From Novosphingobium sp. SG751A (lineage in GTDB: Bacteria; Pseudomonadota; Alphaproteobacteria; Sphingomonadales; Sphingomonadaceae), in contig NZ_JABGCB010000002.1 in the NCBI RefSeq assembly GCF_013149295.1, forward strand, positions 372,001-436,000: 64,000 nucleotides of DNA. The letters are read 5' to 3'. Below the pieces are notes generated by a model. That model ran no database searches. It saw only the letters and a list, made by a program, of their open reading frames with translations, and was not told where the DNA came from. The translations under genes were made by a program, and so were the position numbers. Positions 1 through 7,783 of this stretch are shown piece after piece (the first letter of the stretch is position 1; each line of letters begins with the position of its first letter).

Positions 1-397
1 AGCCGCCGGGGCCGACCGAAACGATGCGCGGGGCAGGCGGGGCCGCAGGCGCATCGCCCGAAGGCGCGGCGGGCGCAGCGGCAACAGGCGCAGGCGGCGG
101 AGCCACGGGCGCGGCAGGCGCCGGGCGCGGCGCGGGCGCGGCGGCGCGGGGCGCGGGCGCTTCGACCGGGGCGGGGCGCGGTGGGGGCGGCGCGGCCTGA
201 ACCGGGGCAGGCGCGGCTTCCTCGTGGCGATCATTCGACTTGACCGGGCTGGGTCGGGCCTTGAGCCCGAGGCGATGCGCCTTGCCGATCACGGCATTGC
301 GCGACACGCCGCCCAATTCCTCAGCGATCTGGCTGGCGGTGGCGCCGCCTTCCCACATGCGGGTCAGTTTGTCGATGCGTTCTTCGGTCCAGCTCAT
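1..397 (-). CDS. gcrA: GcrA-family cell-cycle regulator (partial, C-terminus outside window)
   Basis: The reverse strand from an ATG at 397 reads MSWTEERIDKLTRMWEGG, the hallmark N-terminus of GcrA, followed by a helix-turn-helix segment (ASQIAEELGGVSRNAVIGK) and then a long Ala/Pro-rich linker. GcrA is a sigma-70-associated activator of cell-cycle genes in alphaproteobacteria and responds to CcrM adenine methylation at target promoters. The reading frame stays open to the left edge, so the C-terminal sigma-binding part is not visible. The very GC-rich repetitive linker at about 30-220 is typical of sphingomonad copies. Confidence 0.93.
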   Translation of the reverse strand, partial: MSWTEERIDKLTRMWEGGATASQIAEELGGVSRNAVIGKAHRLGLKARPSPVKSNDRHEEAAPAPVQAAPPPPRPAPVEAPAPRAAAPAPRPAPAAPVAPPPAPVAAAPAAPSGDAPAAPPAPRIVSVGPGG

Positions 398-507
398 GCG
401 TGCCTTGCTGCCTTTTGTCTTGAAATCTTCCGCTCGCCCTATGTGGGGTGATTGAAAGCGCGGTGCAAGTCTTGCCAGCCCGCGCGCTACCCGATAGTCG
501 GGCAAGC

Positions 508-1401
508 ATGGCCGATCAACCCCGCAATGCCGCCCAGACCGCCGCTATCACCCATGATTCGCCGGTTCGCCCCCGTTTAAGGCAATTTCCTGTGCAGGGA
601 GAGCCGCTGATCCATGGCATCAACCGCCTGGGCTTGTGGACTCTCTATATGAAAGAGGTTCGCCGTTTCATCAAGGTGCAGACCCAGACGATCTGGGCGC
701 CGGCGGTGACGACTCTGCTGTTTCTGGTGATATTCACGGTTGCTATGGGGCGCGGCGGGCGAATTGTGCTGGGGGTGAACTTTGCGACATTCGTGGCGCC
801 GGGGCTGATCATGATGGGCATGATGAACAATGCGTTCCAGAATGCCTCGTTCAGCTTCCTTGCCGGCAAGATTCAGGGCACGATTGTCGATTTCCTGACC
901 CCGCCTTTGACGGCGGCCGAATTGATGGCCGGGATGATTGCCGGGGCGATGACGCGCGGCATTCTGGTCGGGCTGGCGCTGGCAGGCGCGATGCTGCTGT
1001 GGCCGGGGGTGACGCTTTCGGTGGCGCACCCTTGGGCGGTGGTGTGGTTCGGGCTGATGGGCACGATGCTGCTCTCGCTGATCGGGCTGCTCTCTTCGGT
1101 CTGGGCGGAAAAGTTCGATCATAATGCTGCCGTCACCAATTTCGTGGTCCAGCCTCTGGCGCTGCTTTCGGGCACGTTTTATGTCATCGACAATCTGGCC
1201 CCGGCGTTTCAGTCGGTCAGCCGGGTCAACCCGTTCTTCTATGTGATTTCCGGTTTCCGCTTCGGTTTTCTGGGGCAAAGCGACATTGGCGCGACCAATC
1301 AGGCGGTGCTGCATGGTGCGCTGGGGCTGGCTGCGCTGAATGCGGTGATTGGCTTGGTGACCTATCAGGTGCTGAAATCGGGATGGAAGCTGAAGGGCTG
1401 A
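508..1401 (+). CDS. ABC-2 type transporter permease
   Basis: A 297-residue polytopic membrane protein. A soluble N-terminal region of about 45 residues precedes the ABC-2 core (LYMKEVRRFIKV, then hydrophobic helices such as TTLLFLVIFTVAM). The late motif NPFFYVISGFRFGFLGQ is typical of DrrB/YadH-like permeases. The partner ATPase is not in the window, so it must be encoded elsewhere. The frame is open from 448, but the ATG at 508 gives a more usual N-terminus; a start around 612 would also retain the whole membrane domain. Substrate unknown. Confidence 0.85.
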   Translation: MADQPRNAAQTAAITHDSPVRPRLRQFPVQGEPLIHGINRLGLWTLYMKEVRRFIKVQTQTIWAPAVTTLLFLVIFTVAMGRGGRIVLGVNFATFVAPGLIMMGMMNNAFQNASFSFLAGKIQGTIVDFLTPPLTAAELMAGMIAGAMTRGILVGLALAGAMLLWPGVTLSVAHPWAVVWFGLMGTMLLSLIGLLSSVWAEKFDHNAAVTNFVVQPLALLSGTFYVIDNLAPAFQSVSRVNPFFYVISGFRFGFLGQSDIGATNQAVLHGALGLAALNAVIGLVTYQVLKSGWKLKG

Positions 1402-1424
1402 TCCATCCCGTTAAGCAGGACATC

Positions 1425-1459
1425 AAAAAACCCGCCGGGGCGACCCTCGGCGGGTTTTT
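1425..1459 (+). terminator. Rho-independent terminator, bidirectional
   Basis: An A-run leads into the 7-bp stem CCCGCCG / CGGCGGG with a T-run after it (stem arms 1431-1437 and 1448-1454). It lies between the convergent permease and hspQ genes and can serve both, since both flanks are A/T tracts. Confidence 0.85.
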
Positions 1460-1462
1460 GTT

Positions 1463-1843
1463 TCAGTGGCTCAATCCGGCCCGCAACCTGTACCGTCCGC
1501 CATCGAAGGGTTCGAACACCTGCGGCAGGGCAGGGTGTTCGACCGGGTCGCCCTCGGTGTCGCGGATCAGGTTCTGCTGGCTGACATAGGCGATATAGCT
1601 GTCCTCCTCGCTTTCGGCAAAGAGGTGGTAATAGGGCTGATCGCGGTCGGGACGGGCTTCTTGCGGAATGGATTCGTACCATTCTTCGCTGTTGGCGAAC
1701 ACAGGATCGACATCGAACACCACACCGCGAAAATCATGGTCGCGGTGGCGTACAACATCGCCAATGGCAAAGCGGGCTCGTGCGGCGCGAGGTACGTCGA
1801 TCCGACGTCCGGCCTGGGGAGAGAAGAAGCTCGTTCTGTCCAT
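1463..1843 (-). CDS. hspQ: Heat shock protein HspQ (YccV-like, hemimethylated-DNA-binding fold)
   Basis: A 126-residue protein starting MDRTSFF. The core has the YccV/HspQ signature: FAIGDVVRHRDHDFRGVVFDV, then a conserved stretch with DQPYYHLF and YVSQQNL near the C-terminus. In Escherichia coli HspQ modulates Lon protease and binds hemimethylated oriC DNA. The frame is open upstream to 2044, but that would overlap the tRNA gene, and the ATG at 1843 gives the family's normal length. It shares the terminator at 1425-1459 with the converging permease gene. Confidence 0.92.
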   Translation of the reverse strand: MDRTSFFSPQAGRRIDVPRAARARFAIGDVVRHRDHDFRGVVFDVDPVFANSEEWYESIPQEARPDRDQPYYHLFAESEEDSYIAYVSQQNLIRDTEGDPVEHPALPQVFEPFDGGRYRLRAGLSH

Positions 1844-1997
1844 GATGGGAAATATAGGCTTGTTGCAGCGCAAAACAAGGCACGCTTCAGAAAATCCACA
1901 ATCATGTGAAATTAGGGCTTGGCAAGGTATGATTCGTTGGCTAGAGGGCGGCTCCCGACCGGGACGAAGCCCTTGCGGTTTCATCCAAAACCTCTGC

Positions 1998-2087
1998 GGA
2001 GAGGTGGCAGAGTGGTCGAATGCACCGCACTCGAAATGCGGCATACTCGTGAGGGTATCCAGGGTTCGAATCCCTGCCTCTCCGCCA
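1998..2087 (+). tRNA. tRNA-Ser (anticodon CGA)
   Basis: A 90-nt class II tRNA. The acceptor stem GGAGAGG (1998-2004) pairs with CCTCTCC (2077-2083), followed by discriminator G and an encoded CCA. The anticodon arm is CCGCA-CTCGAAA-TGCGG with anticodon CGA, which reads UCG serine codons. A long variable arm and the T-loop GGTTCGAATCC are present. Confidence 0.97.
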
Positions 2088-2094
2088 GGATTTC

Positions 2095-2130
2095 AAAAGC
2101 CTCGCAGGTCTTCGACTTGCGAGGCTTTTT
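2095..2130 (+). terminator. Rho-independent terminator after tRNA-Ser
   Basis: A long hairpin: AAAAGCCTCGCAGGTC (2095-2110) pairs with GACTTGCGAGGCTTTT (2114-2129), with one G-T pair and a 3-nt loop, and ends in a T-run. It begins 7 nt after the tRNA CCA end. Confidence 0.93.
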
Positions 2131-2161
2131 GATTATTCGTCCTAAAATTATCCGCCGAATA

Positions 2162-2566
2162 TTACTGGCCGCACAATTGGCGCAAGGGTTCCAGATCCTT
2201 TGGGCGCAAGGGCCGGCGCCATGGGGCGCAGGCTCGCCGCCCCGCCGGGGCATAGGTGGCCATGGGCAGGCCAAAGCCTTCGCCGCCCAATCGCAACGCC
2301 AGTTCCCGCGCCTGATCCGATGGCATGACGGCCACCTGTCCGGCCAGTGCGGGCGGCGGCGGAATGGGTCGGTCTACCCATGCCAGCACCACCTGATCGG
2401 GCTTTGCCGCCGCCACCAGAGCGGGCAGGTCGCGCCACTCGGCCATGCAGGGAGCACACCACCGCGCGCCCAGCAGGATGACCTGCCCCCCACCGGCCGG
2501 CGGCTGGGCATGCAACGGGGATGCGGCCAGAAAAGCTCCGCAAAGGGCGATAGACAGTGCGCGCAT
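2162..2566 (-). CDS. Exported thioredoxin-like (TlpA-type) protein
   Basis: A 134-residue protein with a Sec signal peptide (MRALSIALCGAFLAASPLHA) and a WCAPC redox motif after strand QVILLGA, as in TlpA/ResA-type thiol reductases acting in the periplasm. A plausible cis-Pro lies in GFGLPMATY. The domain is short for this family, which is usually 150-190 residues, so it may be a minimal or specialised reductase. It is transcribed away from the following TPR gene, with only 48 nt between the starts. Confidence 0.75.
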   Translation of the reverse strand: MRALSIALCGAFLAASPLHAQPPAGGGQVILLGARWCAPCMAEWRDLPALVAAAKPDQVVLAWVDRPIPPPPALAGQVAVMPSDQARELALRLGGEGFGLPMATYAPAGRRACAPWRRPLRPKDLEPLRQLCGQ

Positions 2567-2614
2567 CGCTACTTACTATGACCATGAACAAACTATGTAA
2601 ATCGGGAGAGTGTC

Positions 2615-4636
2615 TTGCAGATCTCGCGCATTACTCTGGTTGCGGTGTTGGCTGTGCAAATGGCCGCGCCGCTTTGCGCGCAAACCGCGCCCGATGCAAA
2701 GCCCGACCTTCAATCGCTGTTCAATGCCGCCACCGATGCATGGGTGGCCAATGATTGCGTCAAGGCTCTGCCGATCTTTGCGCAACTGGCCGATAATCCG
2801 CAGATCAAACCCGGCAGCTTGCCCTATGCGGCGATTGCCGTGCGGCGCGGTGATTGCCTGATTGCCACGGGCGAAACCGCGCAGGGCGAGGTCTTAGTGC
2901 AGCAGGGCTTGCCCCAACTGACCAAGGCAGGTGATGATTTTGCCAATGAAGTGGTGCGCGTCGAACAACGGTTGGGCAATCTGGCCGCGGCGCGATGGGA
3001 TCATGATACGGCGCTGGGTCATTACCGCGCCGCGCTGGCGCTGCTGAAAGGCGAGGATCGCTCGCAGACGTTGATGTGGCTGGCGCAACTGACCAGCTTT
3101 GACGGCGACAATCAGGCGCTCGATGCGGTGGAGGAAGGCTATGGGCTGGCCTCGGCCGGGGCCAAGCCGGACAAACATGCGCAGGCGATGTGGCAGATGA
3201 TGAAGGGCCGCATTCTGCTCAATCGCGGCCGGGCAAAGGACGGGCGCGCGGCGCTCGAATTGGCGCTCAAGCTGACCGAGACCCGCCATGATCGCCTGTC
3301 GGTCGAGGAAACCCTGCTGCGCGCCGATCTCGCGCAGGCGGCCATGCTGACGCGGGACCGTGAGTCGGCCTATCGCTATATGGCCGAATCCGGCGCGGGG
3401 CGGCTGGCAAAATCCCCCTTTGCCAAGGCAGCGCAGATGGAGCCCCCGATGTGCGGCCCCGACACCGGGCTGGAGCCGGAGGACCGCGCCGTGGTTGAAT
3501 TCAGCATTGACGATTCCGGGCAGGTGGACAGTGCTCGCACCGTCTATGCCAATGGTTCCTATGCCAAGGCAGCGGCTTTTGCCCGCGCGGTTCGGCAATG
3601 GGCATGGCCGCGCGAAGAGGCCGCGCTCATCCCCGATTTCTTTCGTGCCGCCACGCGAGTCGAGATCGTCTGCACCCGCGCTGAAGGTATGGGCGGGGTT
3701 TCGCCGCGCAACCCGCTGATGGCCCGGTTTGCCCAATGGGCGCAGGCGGTTGAAAGCAACCTTGGGTCATGGCCGCAATGGCTGGCGGGGGCCGAGGCGG
3801 CACAGAAGGCAGGTAAGGCCGATACTGAACTGGCCGCCCGCGTGGGGCTGGCTTTGGTCGATCTGCGCGGGGCGCAGGACCGGGATGCCTCTATCGAGCG
3901 GGGGCTGGTGCTGGCGCGGGGAGGCTTTCCGGGCATCCCGGCTGAGGCTGGCCGCGCCGCTATGGTTCTGCTGGAATCCTCGCGGCCCAACAAGAGCCTC
4001 AGAGGGATGGATGATGAGCAGGCGGCCGTGGATCGTATGCTGAAGCTGGCCGAGGACCCAGCGCTGGCTCAGGATGCACTGGCGCAGGATACCGCGCTGC
4101 TGCTGGGCGCGCCCCGCCGTCCCCGTGTCGGTCAGGGCGGGCGAGGCCACGCCGCGCTGCTGCGCGTGGCCGAGGATCAGCGACTGGCCGAACATCACCC
4201 CCTGCGCCAGTTCGCTCAGTTGCGGCTGGCCAATGAAGCGGCCCGCAGCGGGGATCTGGACAAGGCGGCGCAGTGGTTTTCCGCCACCGGCCTGACGCAG
4301 GAGCAATGCGCGATGATAGGTCCGCGTCCCGCCGTGACCAACACCAACAGTTGGCCGTCCCGTTTCCCGCAAGACGCGCTGCGCTATGGTTTCGAGGGCT
4401 GGGCGCGCACCGAATTCGACATTCTTGCCGATGGCAATACCGCACAGGTCCGCACCGTGATCGCCTATCCGCCCTTCATCTTTACCGAAGCGGCGCGCGA
4501 GATGTTTACCGGGGTGCGCTATCAGTCAAGCTATCGCCCCGAACGCGGCGCGGCATGCAGCGCCAGCAGCGATGCTGTGCGCTTTGTCATTCCGGGCAAT
4601 ACGAACACGGTCAAGCTGATCAAACCTAAGAGTTGA
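2615..4636 (+). CDS. Periplasmic TPR protein with two TonB_C-like domains
   Basis: A 673-residue product. It begins at a TTG codon behind GGGAGAG (2604-2610); this start is chosen because it opens directly onto a signal peptide (MQISRITLVAVLAVQMAAPLCA). Residues about 30-270 look like TPR-type helical repeats. Residues about 295-350 (VEFSIDDSGQVDSA, then FARAVRQWAWP) and the C-terminus (FPQDALRYGFEGWARTEFDI and VRTVIAYPP) both resemble the TonB C-terminal fold. There is no N-terminal anchor or Pro-rich spacer as in true TonB. Role unknown; binding to receptor TonB boxes or to envelope partners is inference. Confidence 0.7.
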   Translation: MQISRITLVAVLAVQMAAPLCAQTAPDAKPDLQSLFNAATDAWVANDCVKALPIFAQLADNPQIKPGSLPYAAIAVRRGDCLIATGETAQGEVLVQQGLPQLTKAGDDFANEVVRVEQRLGNLAAARWDHDTALGHYRAALALLKGEDRSQTLMWLAQLTSFDGDNQALDAVEEGYGLASAGAKPDKHAQAMWQMMKGRILLNRGRAKDGRAALELALKLTETRHDRLSVEETLLRADLAQAAMLTRDRESAYRYMAESGAGRLAKSPFAKAAQMEPPMCGPDTGLEPEDRAVVEFSIDDSGQVDSARTVYANGSYAKAAAFARAVRQWAWPREEAALIPDFFRAATRVEIVCTRAEGMGGVSPRNPLMARFAQWAQAVESNLGSWPQWLAGAEAAQKAGKADTELAARVGLALVDLRGAQDRDASIERGLVLARGGFPGIPAEAGRAAMVLLESSRPNKSLRGMDDEQAAVDRMLKLAEDPALAQDALAQDTALLLGAPRRPRVGQGGRGHAALLRVAEDQRLAEHHPLRQFAQLRLANEAARSGDLDKAAQWFSATGLTQEQCAMIGPRPAVTNTNSWPSRFPQDALRYGFEGWARTEFDILADGNTAQVRTVIAYPPFIFTEAAREMFTGVRYQSSYRPERGAACSASSDAVRFVIPGNTNTVKLIKPKS

Positions 4637-4651
4637 GCATCGGTTAGCAGT

Positions 4652-4921
4652 CTAAAGCGGGCGAGGGGGGCGCGCCATCGGGCGCAGCAGGGCGTCGCCC
4701 GCCATCGCCAGCACATTGCCGCACCAGAACAGCAGCACGGCCCCCATCGTAACGACCATTTCCCAGGGAGAGCCGGGATGGGTAGGCAAGGCATGGCGCC
4801 CGATAAAGAGCAGTCGCACCAACCCTGCCGCCAAGGCCAGCAAGGCAAGCCCGGTCAACCGCAGGGCGCGATCGGCGCGCGGGCCGGGGGCGGGTTTCAA
4901 GAGACGATAGATGGGCGACAT
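4652..4921 (-). CDS. Small hypothetical membrane protein
   Basis: An 89-residue protein (start MSPIYRLLKPAPGPRADRAL) with two predicted membrane helices, LTGLALLALAAGLVRLLF and VTMGAVLLFWCGNVLAMAG, separated by a short polar loop. An AGGAA ribosome-binding sequence lies upstream of the ATG at 4921. The frame stays open upstream to 5041, but the RBS favours this start. It converges on the TPR gene with 15 nt between stops. I do not recognise the family. Confidence 0.6.
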   Translation of the reverse strand: MSPIYRLLKPAPGPRADRALRLTGLALLALAAGLVRLLFIGRHALPTHPGSPWEMVVTMGAVLLFWCGNVLAMAGDALLRPMARPPRPL

Positions 4922-5039
4922 GGAACGTTCCTGCCTTGAGCACGATCCCGTCCTACGCCCCATGCGCGTTAAGCCTCCACGCGAAGCTGGGGGCGATCGC
5001 GTGAAGTTTGCGTAAAAGCCGCCTGTGTGGCCGATGCGC

Positions 5040-5071
5040 AAAAAGACGGGCGACCTTGCGGGCCGCCCGTC
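5040..5071 (-). terminator. Rho-independent terminator of the TonB receptor gene
   Basis: Read on the minus strand, GACGGGCG (5071-5064) pairs with CGCCCGTC (5052-5045) and is followed by five T residues (5044-5040). It lies 65 nt past the receptor stop at 5136. A second, weaker hairpin (CACGAGG 5099-5105 / CCTCGTG 5115-5121) lies between them. Confidence 0.8.
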
Positions 5072-5135
5072 CAGGATGGGGGTCTGTTCTCTTTATAGCA
5101 CGAGGGAGTCTGCACCTCGTGTGGGGTAATGCCTT

Positions 5136-7532
5136 TTAGAAGGTGATCTGCACCTCGCCGCCGAAGGTGCGGGGCGGGTTGAAATTGCCATAATCGCCCA
5201 GCACCGCATCATTCGCGCCCGAGCGGCGATAGATGTAGGTGGTGTTGAACAAGTTGCGGCTCCACGCCGAGAAGGTCGCCTTGGTCGCGCCGCTCATCGG
5301 CACCGAGGCCAGGGCGATGCGGCCATTGACCACAAAGCTGGCGTCGGTTTTCACCGCCTCGTTCTGGAAGCTGTATTGCGACTGGGCGTAATTGGCGTCC
5401 AGATGCACGCGCACTTCGCTGCCGTTGGCGTTCACCGGCATGACGTAATCGGCATAGGCCGAGGCGGCGTTGCGCGGCGTATAGACCACATAGACCTGAT
5501 ACAGCGCATTGTTCAGGAACGGATTGGCCGTGGGCGGAACGAAGGTGTAGGTATAGGCATAAGACGCGCCCAGCGTGACGCCCTCGACCGGCTTGACCGT
5601 CAGATCGGCCTCGATCCCGCGGATCTTGGAGGTGCCCGGTGCGTTGCGGGTTTCCTCGGTGTGCAGGTTGAAGGTCGGGCTGTTGGGGTTGGTGTCGACA
5701 TTGTCAAAGTCGGTCTGGGTGCCGGTGCGGTCCATCATGTAACCGGCCAGATTCAGGCGCACATGATGGTCCATCAGGTCCATCTTGGTGCCGATTTCAT
5801 ACGAGCGCACGACCTCGGGGCCAAACGAGTTGAACGTCTGCGAACGGTCATTGGCGCCGCCCGCGCGATAGCCGGTCGAATACTTGGCATAGAGGTTGAC
5901 GTTGCGCGTCAGCTCATAGGCGGCCACGGCCAGCGGGTCGAAGCGGCTGACGCTTTCGTTGAACAGGAAGTTGGTCGATACGCCCTGCACCATATAGAGC
6001 GTGCCGTTGCGCTTTTCGTTGGTATAGCGCCCGCCCAGCGTCAGGTGGAATTTGCCGTCCAGCCATTCGGGCGTATAGGTCATCTGGCCAAATGCGGCAT
6101 AGCTCTTGGCATAGGCCTGGCTGGCGCGCTGCAGGAACTGCTGACCGATGGCCCAGCCCTGATTGGCCGAGGTGACCGCGCCCGACACCGTTTCGCTGTT
6201 GATCGTATAGCCGGTGCCATCGACGTTCCAGGTGTTCGACGAAGGGGTCGAGGCCTGTTCCTGTGCGCGTTCGTTGAAGTAATAGGCGCCCAGCACATAT
6301 TCGACCTGCGGGATGCTGCCCACCAGTTGCAGTTCCTGGCTGAACTGGCGCTGATTGAGATAGGACAGGCTGTAGCGGCTGAAAGCGGTGTTGGGGGCAA
6401 AGATCGTGCGTGCGGCGCCGCCCGAATTGTCCCACTGCTCGGTCGAAACGCGACGCCATGCCGTGATCGAGCGCAGTTCCATGCTGGGCATCAGCTTATA
6501 GTTGAGATGCAGCGAGGTGCCCTCGGTGCGGTCCACGCTGGGCTGTTGCGGCAGGCTGATCGGGGCGACCGAAAGGCGGCTGCCGCCCGTGGGCGTGACC
6601 AGCGAGGAGAGCGGCGCGATGCAGGACGAGCAGGCCGTGGCGGTGCCCGGCGAGGCCAGGTAGTATTTGTTGGTGGTGCTGTTCAGAACATACTGGCCAA
6701 CCGTGCGCCCCTGCGGGTTATAGTTGATCAGCTGGCTGAAATTGGGCGTGTTTTCGTCGCGCCCCTTGTCATAGGACAGCAAGGCCGAGAAGCCCTGAAC
6801 CGGGGTCCACTTGGCGCTGATGCGCCCGCCCACGCGCTCATACTGGTTCCACCCGGCTTGGCCCGCCAGCGGGTTCTTGACGGTGGCGTCCTGATGCTGC
6901 TCCACCGCGTCGATCTTGACCGCGATATTGTTGAATTCGGGCAGGTCGAGATGGCCCTCGGCGGTGTGGCTGCCGTAATTGCCCACGCCTGCCGAGAAGC
7001 GGCCGCCGAACTGGCCGCTGGGGTCGCGCGTCACGATGCTGACGGCGCCGCCTTCGGTGTTGCGGCCAAACAGGGTGCCCTGCGGACCCTTGAGCACTTC
7101 GATGCGCGAAACGTCGAACAGCGCGGCGTTCAGGCCCTGCGAGCGGGCGAGATAGACGCCGTCGATATAAACGCCGACGCCGGTGTCGCGGGCGGTCTGG
7201 TTCTGGTCAAAGGGCACGATGCCGCGGATGCCGACCGTGAGGGCCGACTGGCGCGCCTCAAACGTGGCCACGCGCAGCGAGGGCACGCCGCCATCGGCAA
7301 GGTCGATCAGGCTCTGAACATGGCGGTCCTTGATGACCTGCTCGCTGACCACCGAGATGGCCACCGGGGTCTTTTGCAGGTTCGTCTCGCGCTTGGTGGC
7401 GGTCACGACAATGTCGGTCAGGCCGGTGCTGTTGCCGTCGGCGGGTGCGGCGTCTGCGGCATGAGCAACGCCCGCATTCATCAGCACAAGCGCGCAAAGC
7501 GGCAGGGCGAGAAGGGCCTTGGAATGTTTCAC
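5136..7532 (-). CDS. TonB-dependent outer membrane receptor
   Basis: A 798-residue receptor. It has a signal peptide (cut after VAHA), a TonB box (DIVVTATKR, about residue 40), a plug domain with VEVLKGPQGTLFGRNTEGGAVS (seen as IEVLKGPQGTLFGRNT), and a 22-strand barrel ending in the terminal aromatic ...VQITF. It belongs to the FecA/CirA-like class abundant in sphingomonads and imports an unidentified ligand using TonB energy. It is divergent from the two-component pair beginning at 7784, with an AT-rich inverted repeat in the gap that could regulate it. Confidence 0.95.
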   Translation of the reverse strand: MKHSKALLALPLCALVLMNAGVAHAADAAPADGNSTGLTDIVVTATKRETNLQKTPVAISVVSEQVIKDRHVQSLIDLADGGVPSLRVATFEARQSALTVGIRGIVPFDQNQTARDTGVGVYIDGVYLARSQGLNAALFDVSRIEVLKGPQGTLFGRNTEGGAVSIVTRDPSGQFGGRFSAGVGNYGSHTAEGHLDLPEFNNIAVKIDAVEQHQDATVKNPLAGQAGWNQYERVGGRISAKWTPVQGFSALLSYDKGRDENTPNFSQLINYNPQGRTVGQYVLNSTTNKYYLASPGTATACSSCIAPLSSLVTPTGGSRLSVAPISLPQQPSVDRTEGTSLHLNYKLMPSMELRSITAWRRVSTEQWDNSGGAARTIFAPNTAFSRYSLSYLNQRQFSQELQLVGSIPQVEYVLGAYYFNERAQEQASTPSSNTWNVDGTGYTINSETVSGAVTSANQGWAIGQQFLQRASQAYAKSYAAFGQMTYTPEWLDGKFHLTLGGRYTNEKRNGTLYMVQGVSTNFLFNESVSRFDPLAVAAYELTRNVNLYAKYSTGYRAGGANDRSQTFNSFGPEVVRSYEIGTKMDLMDHHVRLNLAGYMMDRTGTQTDFDNVDTNPNSPTFNLHTEETRNAPGTSKIRGIEADLTVKPVEGVTLGASYAYTYTFVPPTANPFLNNALYQVYVVYTPRNAASAYADYVMPVNANGSEVRVHLDANYAQSQYSFQNEAVKTDASFVVNGRIALASVPMSGATKATFSAWSRNLFNTTYIYRRSGANDAVLGDYGNFNPPRTFGGEVQITF

Positions 7533-7586
7533 CTGATATTCCTCCGAGGGGTGCGGCCAGGTTGGAGAGGGTGGCCGCTGTTGGTA

Positions 7587-7612
7587 GTAACTTTAGTTAA
7601 TTAATAAGTTAC
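7587..7612 (-). promoter_or_regulatory. AT-rich inverted repeat upstream of the TonB receptor
   Basis: GTAACTT (7587-7593) and AAGTTAC (7606-7612) form perfect 7-bp arms around a 12-nt AT-only core containing TTAATTAA. It lies 55-80 nt upstream of the receptor start in otherwise GC-rich DNA. The symmetry and position suggest an operator; the regulator is unknown. Confidence 0.5.
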
Positions 7613-7783
7613 AGCGCCCTCTATCCATCGATGTTTGCACTTTTGTGACGATTCGGATGCATTCTTCGCGGGCGCGTTCCCGGTGTTGCATCTGGGGGCC
7701 CCGGATTGACGCCCTGGATTGACTGGACCGAAATTCGTGCCAAGGAAGAGGGCCTGTCCCGCAACATCTGAAAGGAGCCGGGT

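Noticed and set aside
1..240. GC-rich near-repeats at the left edge as a DNA repeat element
   Set aside because: They are explained by the Ala/Pro-rich linker of GcrA in the reverse frame.
5376..7604. A 742-codon open frame on the plus strand opposite the TonB receptor
   Set aside because: It is antisense to a clear receptor with signal peptide, TonB box and plug motifs. Its translation is rich in Gly/Arg/His/Ala without domains, a usual by-product of third-position GC in high-GC genes.
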